From: Plantactinospora sp. KBS50
Lineage (GTDB): Bacteria; Actinomycetota; Actinomycetes; Mycobacteriales; Micromonosporaceae
Assembly: GCF_002285795.1 (NCBI RefSeq)
Contig: NZ_CP022961.1
Span: forward strand, 6,600,501 to 6,664,500
Length of the DNA stretch: 64,000 nt
Reading direction: 5' to 3'
Under the pieces are notes generated by a model. That model did not search any database. It had not been told where the DNA came from and was given only the letters and a program-made list of their open reading frames with translations. The position numbers were made by a program, and so were the translations under genes. Of this stretch, positions 34,064 through 42,385 are shown piece by piece (the first letter of the stretch is position 1; every line of letters starts with the position of its first letter).

Positions 34064-36589
34064 ATGGCAGGACAGCCTCGACGAGATCACGAGACCGATC
34101 GGCAACTCGCGTTGCCTGTCGGTCTCGTCGTCGTTCTTGCCACCGTGGTGCTGGCGGTGGCCCTGCACGCGGCCACCAACCCGTTCGTCTCGGCGCACAC
34201 CTGGCAGACCACGGCAATCCTGACCTTGCTCGTCATCTTCGGAATGACGACCGCAATCCGGATCCGCATCCGATCCACCACTCAGGCGATCCAGTGGTGC
34301 GACGTGGCGATCATCATCGGCATGGCGGTCGCGCCGCCGCCGACGGTCGTTATCTGTACGGCCGTCGGCGTGACAATCGCTTATCTGTTCCGTCGCCGAG
34401 CGTTCATCAAATCGGTCTTCAACGTGGCCAAGGAAACGGTCCTTGCCGGGGCAGCCTGGATGCTGCTGCACACACTGGGCTGGACCGCGCAATCGGCCCG
34501 AACGCTGCCGGAAACCCTCGTGCCGCTAATCGTCGCCTACTGTCTGCTCGTCGTCCTGGACGAGCTGGTGATGTTGCCGGTCATCGCGCTGGACACCGGG
34601 ACCCGGGTCCGGCAGCTCTTCCTGGCCGACCCCGGGCTCCGGCTGTTCAGCGCCGCGGCCCGGCTGCTGCTGATCGTCGGCACCGTCCTGATCCTCGAAC
34701 TGGACAACGGCCTGCTGCTGGCCATCCCGCCGGTGGTGGTCAGCCTGCACCTGGCGTACGCCGGGCGGCTGCGCTCCCGGGAGGAACGCCAGGCATGGCA
34801 GCGGCTGGCCCGCACCACCGACGCGCTCAACGTGGTCGACCCCGACCTCGTGCTGCGCACCGCCGTCGCCCGGTCCGCCGAACTCTTCTCCGCCGACGAG
34901 GTGGAGGTGGAGCTGTTCAGCTCCGGCCGCCTGATCCGGGGCGACAGTGATTCGATCACCTACGACGGCCCGACCAACGGCGCACCGGAGACCGCCGACA
35001 TCGTGATCCCGGCCGCGCTCACCCGGCACGACGACCACGAGGCGGTCGGCGAGGTACGGCTGCGGTTCCACGGACCGGTCCGGCTCTCCGAGCGCGAGCA
35101 CTACACCCTGCGTACCTTCGCGTCCGCGCTCTGCACCGCGATCCGCAACGCCGACGCGTACGCCGAACTGGACCGGGTGGCGCGGGAGCAGGCCCACGCG
35201 GCCACCCACGACGCGCTGACCGGGCTGCCGAACCGGCGGCACCTGCTGGACACCGGCACGGAGCTGCTGCGCCGGCAGCACGCGGACGGCGTGGTGGCGC
35301 TGCTGCTGATCGACCTCAACCACTTCAAGGAGATCAACGACACCCTCGGCCACGCCGCCGGCGACCAGGTGCTGACCCAGGTGGCCGACCGGCTGCGCTC
35401 GGCCGTACGCGACGAGGACCTGGTGGCCCGGCTCGGCGGCGACGAGTTCGCGGTGCTGTTCCGCGGCCTGCCCGCGCCCGCGGTGGCGGCACACCGCGCC
35501 GAGGCGCTGTTCACCTCGCTGCACAAGCCGTTCGACCTGGACGGCATGCGGATCAGCGTGGAGGCCAGCGGCGGGATCGCGAGCGCGCCCAACGCCGGCG
35601 GGATGGCCGAGCTGCTGCGCCGCGCCGACGTGGCCATGTACCAGGCCAAGCGCAGCGGTCGCCGGATCACCACCTACGTGCCGGCGCAGGACACCGCCGA
35701 CCTCGGGCGGCTGGTGCTCGGCGGCGACCTTCCGCGCGCCGTGGCCGACGACGAGTTCACCGTGACCTTCCAGCCGATCGTGGAGCTGAACACCGGCGAG
35801 GTGATGGCCGCGGAGGCGCTGGCCCGCTGGCAGCACCCGGTGCACGGCATGATGGACCCGCTGCGGTTCATCGATGCCGTCGAACGCTCCGGCCTGCTCC
35901 CGGCCTTCACCGAGGCCGTCCTCGACCAGTCGCTGATCGCGGCCCGGAGCTGGCGGGAGGCCGGCTTCGAGCTGCCGGTCGCGGTGAACGTCTCGCCGCG
36001 CAGCCTGCTCGACGCCCGGTTCCCCGGCGCGGTGCTCGCCCGGCTGCGGGCGCACGACCTGCCCCCGGACGGCCTGATCCTGGAACTGACCGAGACGCTG
36101 GCACTCAGCCAGCTCGAGGTGGTGGACCAGGTGCTCAACCAGCTCCGCAACGAGGGGGTACGGCTGGCCCTGGACGACTTCGGCACCGGGTACTCGTCGC
36201 TGTCCATGCTCTCCCGGATCCCGGTCCACGAGCTGAAGATCGACCGCGAGTTCGTGATGGCCATGGAGAACTCCGCCGAGGCCAGCGCGGTGATCCGGTC
36301 CACGGTCGATCTCGGCCGCAGCCTCGGGCTGGTGGTGGTGGCCGAGGGCGTGGAGAGCGAGCCGCAGCGGCAGGCACTCTGGGAGCTGGGCTGCGCGGCC
36401 GGCCAGGGGCATCTCTTCGCCCGCCCGATGGCCGCCAGCCGGCTGCTGGTCGCGCTTCAGCAGGGCGCCGAGGGTCGCCCCGGCACGCTGGCGCCGCCGC
36501 TGCACGAGGCCGGATCGGTGATCCGGCTGTCACCCGGCCGGCGTACCGCGCCCCGGCGCCCCGACCGGCTGCCGCACCTACCGGCCTGA
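34064..36589 (+). CDS. membrane GGDEF-EAL bifunctional cyclic-di-GMP enzyme
   Basis: 841 aa. ATG 34064 has GGTGGAG upstream. About seven N-terminal helices (residues 12-240) form an MHYT/MASE-like sensor region. A GAF-like segment (about 250-370) follows. The GGDEF domain has an intact RLGGDEFAVLF and the allosteric I-site (RDED five residues before). The EAL domain has AAEALARWQHP, NVSPRSLL, LELTETLA, LDDFGTGYSSL, LKIDREFV and VAEGVES, so both synthesis and hydrolysis are possible. It may set c-di-GMP levels controlling development. The C-terminal 50 residues are Pro/Arg-rich. Single gene. Confidence 0.93.
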   Translation: MAGQPRRDHETDRQLALPVGLVVVLATVVLAVALHAATNPFVSAHTWQTTAILTLLVIFGMTTAIRIRIRSTTQAIQWCDVAIIIGMAVAPPPTVVICTAVGVTIAYLFRRRAFIKSVFNVAKETVLAGAAWMLLHTLGWTAQSARTLPETLVPLIVAYCLLVVLDELVMLPVIALDTGTRVRQLFLADPGLRLFSAAARLLLIVGTVLILELDNGLLLAIPPVVVSLHLAYAGRLRSREERQAWQRLARTTDALNVVDPDLVLRTAVARSAELFSADEVEVELFSSGRLIRGDSDSITYDGPTNGAPETADIVIPAALTRHDDHEAVGEVRLRFHGPVRLSEREHYTLRTFASALCTAIRNADAYAELDRVAREQAHAATHDALTGLPNRRHLLDTGTELLRRQHADGVVALLLIDLNHFKEINDTLGHAAGDQVLTQVADRLRSAVRDEDLVARLGGDEFAVLFRGLPAPAVAAHRAEALFTSLHKPFDLDGMRISVEASGGIASAPNAGGMAELLRRADVAMYQAKRSGRRITTYVPAQDTADLGRLVLGGDLPRAVADDEFTVTFQPIVELNTGEVMAAEALARWQHPVHGMMDPLRFIDAVERSGLLPAFTEAVLDQSLIAARSWREAGFELPVAVNVSPRSLLDARFPGAVLARLRAHDLPPDGLILELTETLALSQLEVVDQVLNQLRNEGVRLALDDFGTGYSSLSMLSRIPVHELKIDREFVMAMENSAEASAVIRSTVDLGRSLGLVVVAEGVESEPQRQALWELGCAAGQGHLFARPMAASRLLVALQQGAEGRPGTLAPPLHEAGSVIRLSPGRRTAPRRPDRLPHLPA

Positions 36590-36684
36590 CCGGCCCGTTG
36601 ACGCACCCGCCGGCCTGGCCGGGTCGGCTGCCGCACCTACACCTACCCGCCTGACCGGCCGCGACGCCCTGGCAGACTGGCGGC

Positions 36685-38493
36685 ATGACCCGAGCCGCCG
36701 ACCGGGAGCCCGCGTCACCGCCCTCGCCCGGCTCGGCTTCCGATCGGGTCCGGCCGCCCGGACCCGGCCGGGCACTCGGCGGCGACCTTCTGCTCTATCT
36801 CGGGTCGGCCGTCTTCGCCGGATACACCGCCGCCGCGTCGAGCCTGGCGCCGCATCGCGCCTGGGGGACGGTGGCGACGCCGGGCTACCTGCTGGCGGCC
36901 CTCGCCGTGCTGGCCCAGCTCGCCGCCGGCCGGCTGACCGTGCCGGGCCGGCTGACCGTGCCGGACCGGCCCACCGTGCCGGACCGGCTGACCACCGGCG
37001 GGCGCGGCCGGGCGGCGCGACCCGCCGGACGCCGGCTCGCGGCGATCCGGTCCCTGACCGGCATCCCCGGCAGGGCGTCGGTGACCGGATTCGCCTGGTT
37101 CGCCACCGCGCTGGTCCCGCTGATCGTCCAGGCCGTCCAGCGCGTCGACGGACGTACCGACCGGGCGCAGGAGGAGGTGCTCGTGGTCGAGCAGGCCGGC
37201 CAGCGGTTGTTCGAGCACGGCACCCCGTACCTGTCCCAGCCGGCCATCGCCGCCCTGCCCGTCGACGACCGGCTGCTCGGCTACCTGCCGTACCAGCCGG
37301 GCATGGCCCTGTTCGGTCTGCCGCGGGCGCTGGCCGGAACGGCCTGGTGGACCGACTCCCGGGTATGGTTCGCCGGCGCCACCGCCGCGACGCTGCTGGC
37401 CGCGGCCCTGCTGGCGGCCCGGGCGGCCCGGGGCGGCAGTGCCGGTGCGACCACCCGGCGCGACGGCTCCGCGCCGGCGGGCCGAACCGGATCCGAACTC
37501 GGACACCCCGCGGAACGGGCCGGATCCGGGGGCGGGTACTCCGCGCAGTCGGCCGGGACGCTGCTGCGGGCGGTGCAGCTGAGCACCGTACTGCCGCTCT
37601 CGGCGCTCGCCCTCGCCACCGGCGGCGACGACCTGCCGGTGCTGGGCCTGTGCCTCCTCGCCCTCGCGTTCTGCGCCGCCCGCCGGCCGGGCGCGGCCGG
37701 CGTGGCGATCGGCCTGGCCGGCGCGCTCAAGCTGCTCGCCTGGCCGATCGCCGTCGTGCTGCTGGTGCACGCGGCGACCCGCGGGCGGGGAGCGTTCGCG
37801 CGGTTGGCGGCCGGCGCCGTCGGCCTTCCGCTGGTCGCTCTCGTCCCGGTGCTGGTCATCGACGCGGCGGCGCTGGTCGAGAACGTGCTCCGCTTTCCGC
37901 TCGGGCGCGGCCTCGTCACCAGCCCGGCCGAGTCACCGCTGCCGGGCCACCTCATCGCGACCGGAATGCCCGGCGGTCGGCTGGTGGCCGCCGGGCTGCT
38001 CGGGGTCGCGGCGCTGGCCGTCGCCGGCCGGCTGCTGCGCCGGCCGCCGCGCACGGCCGCGGCCAGCGCAGCCATCAGCGGGTACGGCCTGCTCGCCGCG
38101 ATGGCGCTGATGCCCAGCACCCGGTTCGGTTACCTGCTCTATCCGGTGGCGCTGCTCGGCTGGGCAACCGCGTTCCGCTCGGGTGCGGACCCGGGCGTCC
38201 CGACGGCGGTGAACCCAGGCATCCGGACGGCGACGCACCCCGGCGTGCGGGCGGGCGCGAACCCCGGCGTGCGGGCGGCGGCGGACCCCGGTGTGCGGGC
38301 GGGCGCGAACCCAGGCGTGCGGGCGGCGGCGGACTCCGGTGTGCGGGCTGCTGTGGGCCCCGGCGTCCGGGCTGCTGACGAGCCGCAAGGCCGCGCACGG
38401 CGCCGACCCGGGAGCCCGGCCCGCCCCGGGTCGCTGGTAGAGCACGGTACGCCCCTACACGATGGCCATGTCGACGAAGCGCGACAGGTGTAG
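36685..38493 (+). CDS. polytopic membrane protein, GT87/DUF2029-like, with 24-bp repeats
   Basis: 602 aa with about 10 hydrophobic segments. TPYLSQPAIAALPVDDRLLGYLPYQPGMALFGLPRAL and AIGLAGALKLLAWPIAVVLLVH are reminiscent of GT-C enzymes (KLLAWP is the usual AxKxxP loop). Two in-frame repeat tracts disrupt it: four 18-bp units near residues 82-106 (RLTVPD type) and eight 24-bp units near residues 502-565 (NPGVRAGA type). The last 13 codons overlap the 3' end of dnaB on the other strand, so the true end may be earlier in relatives. Substrate unknown. Confidence 0.72.
   Translation: MTRAADREPASPPSPGSASDRVRPPGPGRALGGDLLLYLGSAVFAGYTAAASSLAPHRAWGTVATPGYLLAALAVLAQLAAGRLTVPGRLTVPDRPTVPDRLTTGGRGRAARPAGRRLAAIRSLTGIPGRASVTGFAWFATALVPLIVQAVQRVDGRTDRAQEEVLVVEQAGQRLFEHGTPYLSQPAIAALPVDDRLLGYLPYQPGMALFGLPRALAGTAWWTDSRVWFAGATAATLLAAALLAARAARGGSAGATTRRDGSAPAGRTGSELGHPAERAGSGGGYSAQSAGTLLRAVQLSTVLPLSALALATGGDDLPVLGLCLLALAFCAARRPGAAGVAIGLAGALKLLAWPIAVVLLVHAATRGRGAFARLAAGAVGLPLVALVPVLVIDAAALVENVLRFPLGRGLVTSPAESPLPGHLIATGMPGGRLVAAGLLGVAALAVAGRLLRRPPRTAAASAAISGYGLLAAMALMPSTRFGYLLYPVALLGWATAFRSGADPGVPTAVNPGIRTATHPGVRAGANPGVRAAADPGVRAGANPGVRAAADSGVRAAVGPGVRAADEPQGRARRRPGSPARPGSLVEHGTPLHDGHVDEARQV
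38188..38379. repeat. 24-bp minisatellite, eight units
   Basis: Eight head-to-tail 24-bp units of the type AACCCCGGCGTGCGGGCG-GCGGCG, with the middle ones nearly identical. Coding for Asx-Pro-Gly-Val-Arg-Ala-Ala-Ala units in the membrane protein. Unit length is a multiple of three. Confidence 0.9.
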
Positions 38494-41400
38494 CTGGGCT
38501 GCCACCGTGACCGTGTCGGTCGGGCCGTTCCGGTGCTTGGCCACGATGAAGTCGGCCTCACCGGCGCGCGGCGACTCCTTGTCGTAGTAGTCGTCCCGGT
38601 GCAGCAGGATGACGACGTCGGCGTCCTGCTCGATCGAGTTGTGCACGGCGATGCCGTTGGCGATGAAGTTGTGCACCCCCAGCACCGTGGCGTCGAAGAC
38701 GGCCCGCTCGCCCAGTGACTCGACCGACACGACCTCGTCCCAGTACACGTCGTTCGTGGCGTGCAGGTCGAGATCGGCATCGTCGAAAACGGCGGCGATC
38801 CGGGCCAGGGACTTCGACTCCGGCCCCGCGCCGTCGCCGGGGTCCGCGAGGACCGCACGGACCGTGCTCCACACCCGCGCCGGTACGGCGTCGACGGGAG
38901 CGCCGCCGGGCGGTCGCTCCAGCGTGGCGAGCAGCCGCGCGCAGCGGCCCGAGCGTTCCCCGTGCACGCCGATCTCGCGGAGAAACCGGACCTGGTCGTC
39001 CCGGTCGGGGATGTCCAGGACGTACCGCTGCCCGGGGCCGGCAGATCGGCGTTCCAGCAGCCGGCCGGTGATGCCGTACCGCAGCAGCAGCCGGGAGACG
39101 TCCTCCGCCAGCCGGCGGCTCGGGGTCGGGTAGCTGATCCGGCCGGGCCGGCCCGACTCACCGACCTCCACCCGGCCGGCCGCGCCCCACAGGTGCCGCA
39201 GGAAGTGCGTGACCTGCTCCTTCGGCAGCGCGAAGACCGACGCCGGGACGGACGCCCCGGACGGGCGGCGACCGAGCAGCCCCAACCCCTCCAGCCACTC
39301 GACGATCGGGTGCCGGCCATCGCGGCCCGTCCCGGGCGGCGCGGGAAACCGCAGCACGCTGCCGTACGCGCTCGGCCGCTCGTCGCGTACCGCGGCGACG
39401 CCGAAGTGCTTGGCGGCGATCGCGACCGCTTCGAGATTCTCCTCGTCCCGGCTCGCGTACCCGATCCGGTCGGGGCCGGCGACGGAGCCGGCGCCGTCGC
39501 CGAATCCCGAGCCGAGGAGGTGGGCCAGCAGGGTCACCTCCTCCTCGGGCCACGGCTGCACCCGAAGCGGTGCGGGCACGTGCCTCGGCGTCGCGATCCG
39601 GGCGCCGATGGGCAGCTCGGCGAGGGACCGCCAACCCTCGAACGTCAGGAACGGATGGTTGCCGGTGGCCTCGATGGTCCGGCCCGATCCCAACGTCAGC
39701 CGGTACACCCGGCGGATCCCGCTGGGAAAGGCGTGGGTCATGGTCCGCGGGGTGTACCGGAGCCGGTCGTCCAGCGCCCAGACCGGCACGTCCCGCAGGC
39801 CGCCGGCCAGCAGTTCACCCAGGGTGATCTCGGCGTTGGTGTCCGCGCGGATCACCCGGGTGTCCGCGGTCAGGCAGCCGGATTCGCGCAGGTCGGACAG
39901 CTGCGGTCGCTTGTCGGTGCGCTGCTCGGGACCACGGTTCAGCTGGCTGACCGCGATGACCGGGCACTCGACCTCCTTGGCCAGCAGCTTCAACCCACGC
40001 GACAGCTCGGCGACCTCCTGCTGCCGGCTCTCCACCCGCTTCGGCGAACTCATCAGCTGGAGGTAGTCGACGACGATCATCTTCAGGTCGTGCCGCTGCT
40101 TGAGCCGCCGGGCCTTGGCCCGGATCTCCATCAGGTTCATGTTCGGGGTGTCGTCGACGAACAGCGGCGCCTCGCTGATCTCGCCCATGCAGCGGGCCAG
40201 CTTGGTCCAGTCGTCGTCGGAGAGCTGGCCGCTGCGCAGCACGTGCAGCGGCACCCGCGCCTCCGCGGAGAGCAACCGCATGACGATCTCGACCTTGCTC
40301 ATCTCCAGCGAGAAGATGGCGGCGGCGTGGTTGGCCCGGATCGCGGCGTTGCGGGCGAAGTCCATGCTCGCCGTGCTGTTGTGGGTGGGGATCATGGCCC
40401 GACCCGCGAGGTAGAGATGGTCGCCGTTGTCGACCGTCACGCACCGCACCGGGACGCTCGCCACCGGGCGGATGCCGACGATGTCCCGCGAGCCGGCGCC
40501 GGTGGCGGTGCCGCGTCGCGCCCGGTGCACGGCCAGGCAGGGGGACCGCCGGAACACGTCCTCGGATGCGCGGAAGGTCAGCTGGTGGTCGGTCGGCCGC
40601 GCCGGACCGCCGCCCGAGCGGTGCGGTCGCGAGCAGCCGTAGCCCAGGCCGACCACCAGCTCGGACACGTCCTCGGCCAGCCGCGCGGACCCGGCCGCGT
40701 ACCGGATGTCGCCGTCGGCGTCGACGTGGCCGGCGGCGTCGAGCAACCCGGCCAGCAGCGCCCGACGCTGCGGTTCGGACGCCCGCAGGTAGGGCGGGGG
40801 AAGGCGGTCGCCGGCCCCGTCGCGGCCGGCGCCGATCCGGGTGCCCAGCTCGTACGGCGGCACCGGAAGGTCCCGCTCGGGCAGGTCGAGCGGCCTGCTG
40901 TTGTGCACCGAGTGTCGCCGGCCGGCCGCGGCTGCGTACATGCTGTCCCGGATCTGCTCGGTGGTCTGCACCTCGCCGCGGGGGGCGGGTCGTACGCCGG
41001 GGACCGGTGACCCGGTGCCGGCCGGCGAACCGTCGTCCGCCGCGGCGCTGGCCAGCCACAGATGCTCGGCATCGGCCACCACGACCGAGCCGTCGGAGAA
41101 CTCGACCTCGTAGCAGGGACGGTCGTGCAGGACCTCGAAGGCGGCCAACACGGTGGTCGGCCGGCCGTCGGCGCCGAGGAGCCGGTCCCCGACGCGTACG
41201 TCGGCCATCGTGGTCCAGCCCTCGGGCGTCGCGAGCGGGGTGTCCAGCGCCAGCGCCTTACCGAGGCCGGGCCGGCCGGCGACGATGATGAGCTGCCCGG
41301 GATGCAGACCGTTGAGCAACCGGTCCAGGTCCGTGAAGCCGGTCGGTACGCCGGTCATCACGCCGCTCTGCGCACCGACCGCCTCGATCTCGTCGAGGGT

Positions 41401-41985
41401 GGGCTGGAGCATGTCGGCCAGGACGGCGAAGTCCTCGCTCACCCGGCGCTCGGTGACCTCGTAGACCGCCTGCTGGGCGAGGTCCACGACGTCGTCGACG
41501 TCCCGGCCGCCACCCGTCCCGGAGCCGTAGCCCAGCTGCACGATGCGGGTGCCGGCCTCGACCAGCCGACGCAGCACCGCCCGCTCGCTCACGATCCGGG
41601 CGTAGTAGGCCGCGTTCGCCGCCGTCGGCACGGCCGCCATGCAGGTGTGCAGGTAGGGCGCCCCACCGATCCGGGCCAGGTCGCCGGAGTCGGCGAGGGC
41701 TGCCGCCACGGTGATCGCGTCGGCCGGCTCTCCCCGGCCGTACAGGTCGAGCACCTTGTCGAAGATGGTGGCGTGCACCGGCCGGTAGAAGTCGGTCGAC
41801 TTGAGCATCTCGACCACGTCGGCCACGGCGTCCTTGGACAGCAGCATGCCACCCAGCACGCACTGCTCGGCGGCGATGTCCTGCGGCGGCGTCCGGTCGA
41901 ACTGCCCACCGTCCCGCTGCGCCGGCGGGCCGGGCGGCGGACCCGGTGGCCGGCCGTCCGCCCGCGAGTCGTCGGTGAGCGACAC
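38455..41985 (-). CDS. dnaB: replicative DNA helicase DnaB with two inteins
   Basis: Replication fork helicase precursor of 1176 aa. GTG 41985 has GAGGGGG upstream. The mature helicase is three exteins of about 243, 167 and 60 aa, a normal total of 470. The first intein (40378-41256) splits the Walker A loop between GRPGLGK and STASMDFA; the second (38638-39876) splits LSDLRESG from SIEQDADVVILLHR. Extein motifs are complete after splicing: IFSLEMSK, VVDYLQLM, VIAVSQLNRGPEQR, HRNGPTDTV. The N-terminal 30 residues are disordered. Without splicing the P-loop is broken, so activity depends on intein removal. DnaA-box-like sites lie just upstream. Confidence 0.96.
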   Translation of the reverse strand: MSLTDDSRADGRPPGPPPGPPAQRDGGQFDRTPPQDIAAEQCVLGGMLLSKDAVADVVEMLKSTDFYRPVHATIFDKVLDLYGRGEPADAITVAAALADSGDLARIGGAPYLHTCMAAVPTAANAAYYARIVSERAVLRRLVEAGTRIVQLGYGSGTGGGRDVDDVVDLAQQAVYEVTERRVSEDFAVLADMLQPTLDEIEAVGAQSGVMTGVPTGFTDLDRLLNGLHPGQLIIVAGRPGLGKALALDTPLATPEGWTTMADVRVGDRLLGADGRPTTVLAAFEVLHDRPCYEVEFSDGSVVVADAEHLWLASAAADDGSPAGTGSPVPGVRPAPRGEVQTTEQIRDSMYAAAAGRRHSVHNSRPLDLPERDLPVPPYELGTRIGAGRDGAGDRLPPPYLRASEPQRRALLAGLLDAAGHVDADGDIRYAAGSARLAEDVSELVVGLGYGCSRPHRSGGGPARPTDHQLTFRASEDVFRRSPCLAVHRARRGTATGAGSRDIVGIRPVASVPVRCVTVDNGDHLYLAGRAMIPTHNSTASMDFARNAAIRANHAAAIFSLEMSKVEIVMRLLSAEARVPLHVLRSGQLSDDDWTKLARCMGEISEAPLFVDDTPNMNLMEIRAKARRLKQRHDLKMIVVDYLQLMSSPKRVESRQQEVAELSRGLKLLAKEVECPVIAVSQLNRGPEQRTDKRPQLSDLRESGCLTADTRVIRADTNAEITLGELLAGGLRDVPVWALDDRLRYTPRTMTHAFPSGIRRVYRLTLGSGRTIEATGNHPFLTFEGWRSLAELPIGARIATPRHVPAPLRVQPWPEEEVTLLAHLLGSGFGDGAGSVAGPDRIGYASRDEENLEAVAIAAKHFGVAAVRDERPSAYGSVLRFPAPPGTGRDGRHPIVEWLEGLGLLGRRPSGASVPASVFALPKEQVTHFLRHLWGAAGRVEVGESGRPGRISYPTPSRRLAEDVSRLLLRYGITGRLLERRSAGPGQRYVLDIPDRDDQVRFLREIGVHGERSGRCARLLATLERPPGGAPVDAVPARVWSTVRAVLADPGDGAGPESKSLARIAAVFDDADLDLHATNDVYWDEVVSVESLGERAVFDATVLGVHNFIANGIAVHNSIEQDADVVILLHRDDYYDKESPRAGEADFIVAKHRNGPTDTVTVAAQLHLSRFVDMAIV
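38638..39876 (-). other. DnaB intein 2 (class 1, C-terminal site)
   Basis: 413-aa intein. It starts with Cys1 (CLTADTRVIRAD), has block B TGNHPFLTF, block F VFDATVLGVHNFIANG, and ends GIAVHN before Ser+1 of the C-extein. The splicing set is intact. Two LAGLIDADG-like helices are visible (LLAHLLGSGFGDG and FLRHLWGAAGRVEV), but the catalytic acids expected at their ends are Ser and Ala, so the homing endonuclease looks dead. The same RESG/SIEQD insertion site is known from M. tuberculosis DnaB. Confidence 0.92.
40378..41256 (-). other. DnaB intein 1 (class-3-like, P-loop site)
   Basis: 293-aa intein beginning with Ala1 (ALALDTPLATPEGW) instead of Cys or Ser. It has Trp in block B (DAEHLWLAS), Cys in block F (VPVRCVTVDNGDHLYL) and Thr in block G (MIPTHN), the WCT signature of class 3 inteins, which splice through the block F cysteine. 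Ser+1 follows. A single LAGLIDADG-like helix (LLAGLLDAAGHVD) has Ala in place of the catalytic Asp, and the second is missing, so the endonuclease is degraded. Confidence 0.88.
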
Positions 41986-42159
41986 CGTTCCCCCTCTCAC
42001 CGCACCGGTGGTACCCGTCGAGCTTGTCGCCCGGGTCCGACAACTTCGACCGCCGCCGACCGGTCACGGCGGGGGGTCTCCGTGGCCGGCGCCGCAGCCA
42101 CGATACGTATCGCCGGGTCGGTGGCTCAAATGCCCCGGTGGACGAGCCTCGGGACAACC

Positions 42160-42277
42160 TGTGGACAGCCGGCCTCCAGTTGTGCGCAGCCCTGTGCACA
42201 GGGTGTGGATATCTCCTGGGGATCTTCCGACGGAAGCACGATGAGCTGCGCAGATCTGATCCCCAGGCTGTGGACAA
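42160..42277. promoter_or_regulatory. cluster of DnaA-box-like sites between dnaB and 42386 gene
   Basis: The 400-bp divergent gap holds TGTGGACAA at 42269-42277 (exact complement of TTGTCCACA), plus near matches TGTGGACAG at 42160-42168 and TGTGGATAT at 42204-42212, and CCTGTGCACAGGG at 42191-42203. All three boxes point the same way. This is not an origin (no dnaA or dnaN nearby); it may be DnaA control of dnaB. Confidence 0.45.
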
Positions 42278-42385
42278 AGAAAGTCCACCGGGTACGGTGC
42301 GCCTACGGTGCCGTACCATCGACGCCGAGAAGTCTGCCCGACAGTGGAATTGCACGTTCGATCCCGGAAAGGGAATTCTCCGGCC

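Noticed and set aside
42150-42290. Replication origin
   Set aside because: DnaA-like boxes are few and there is no dnaA or dnaN gene or AT-rich unwinding region here.
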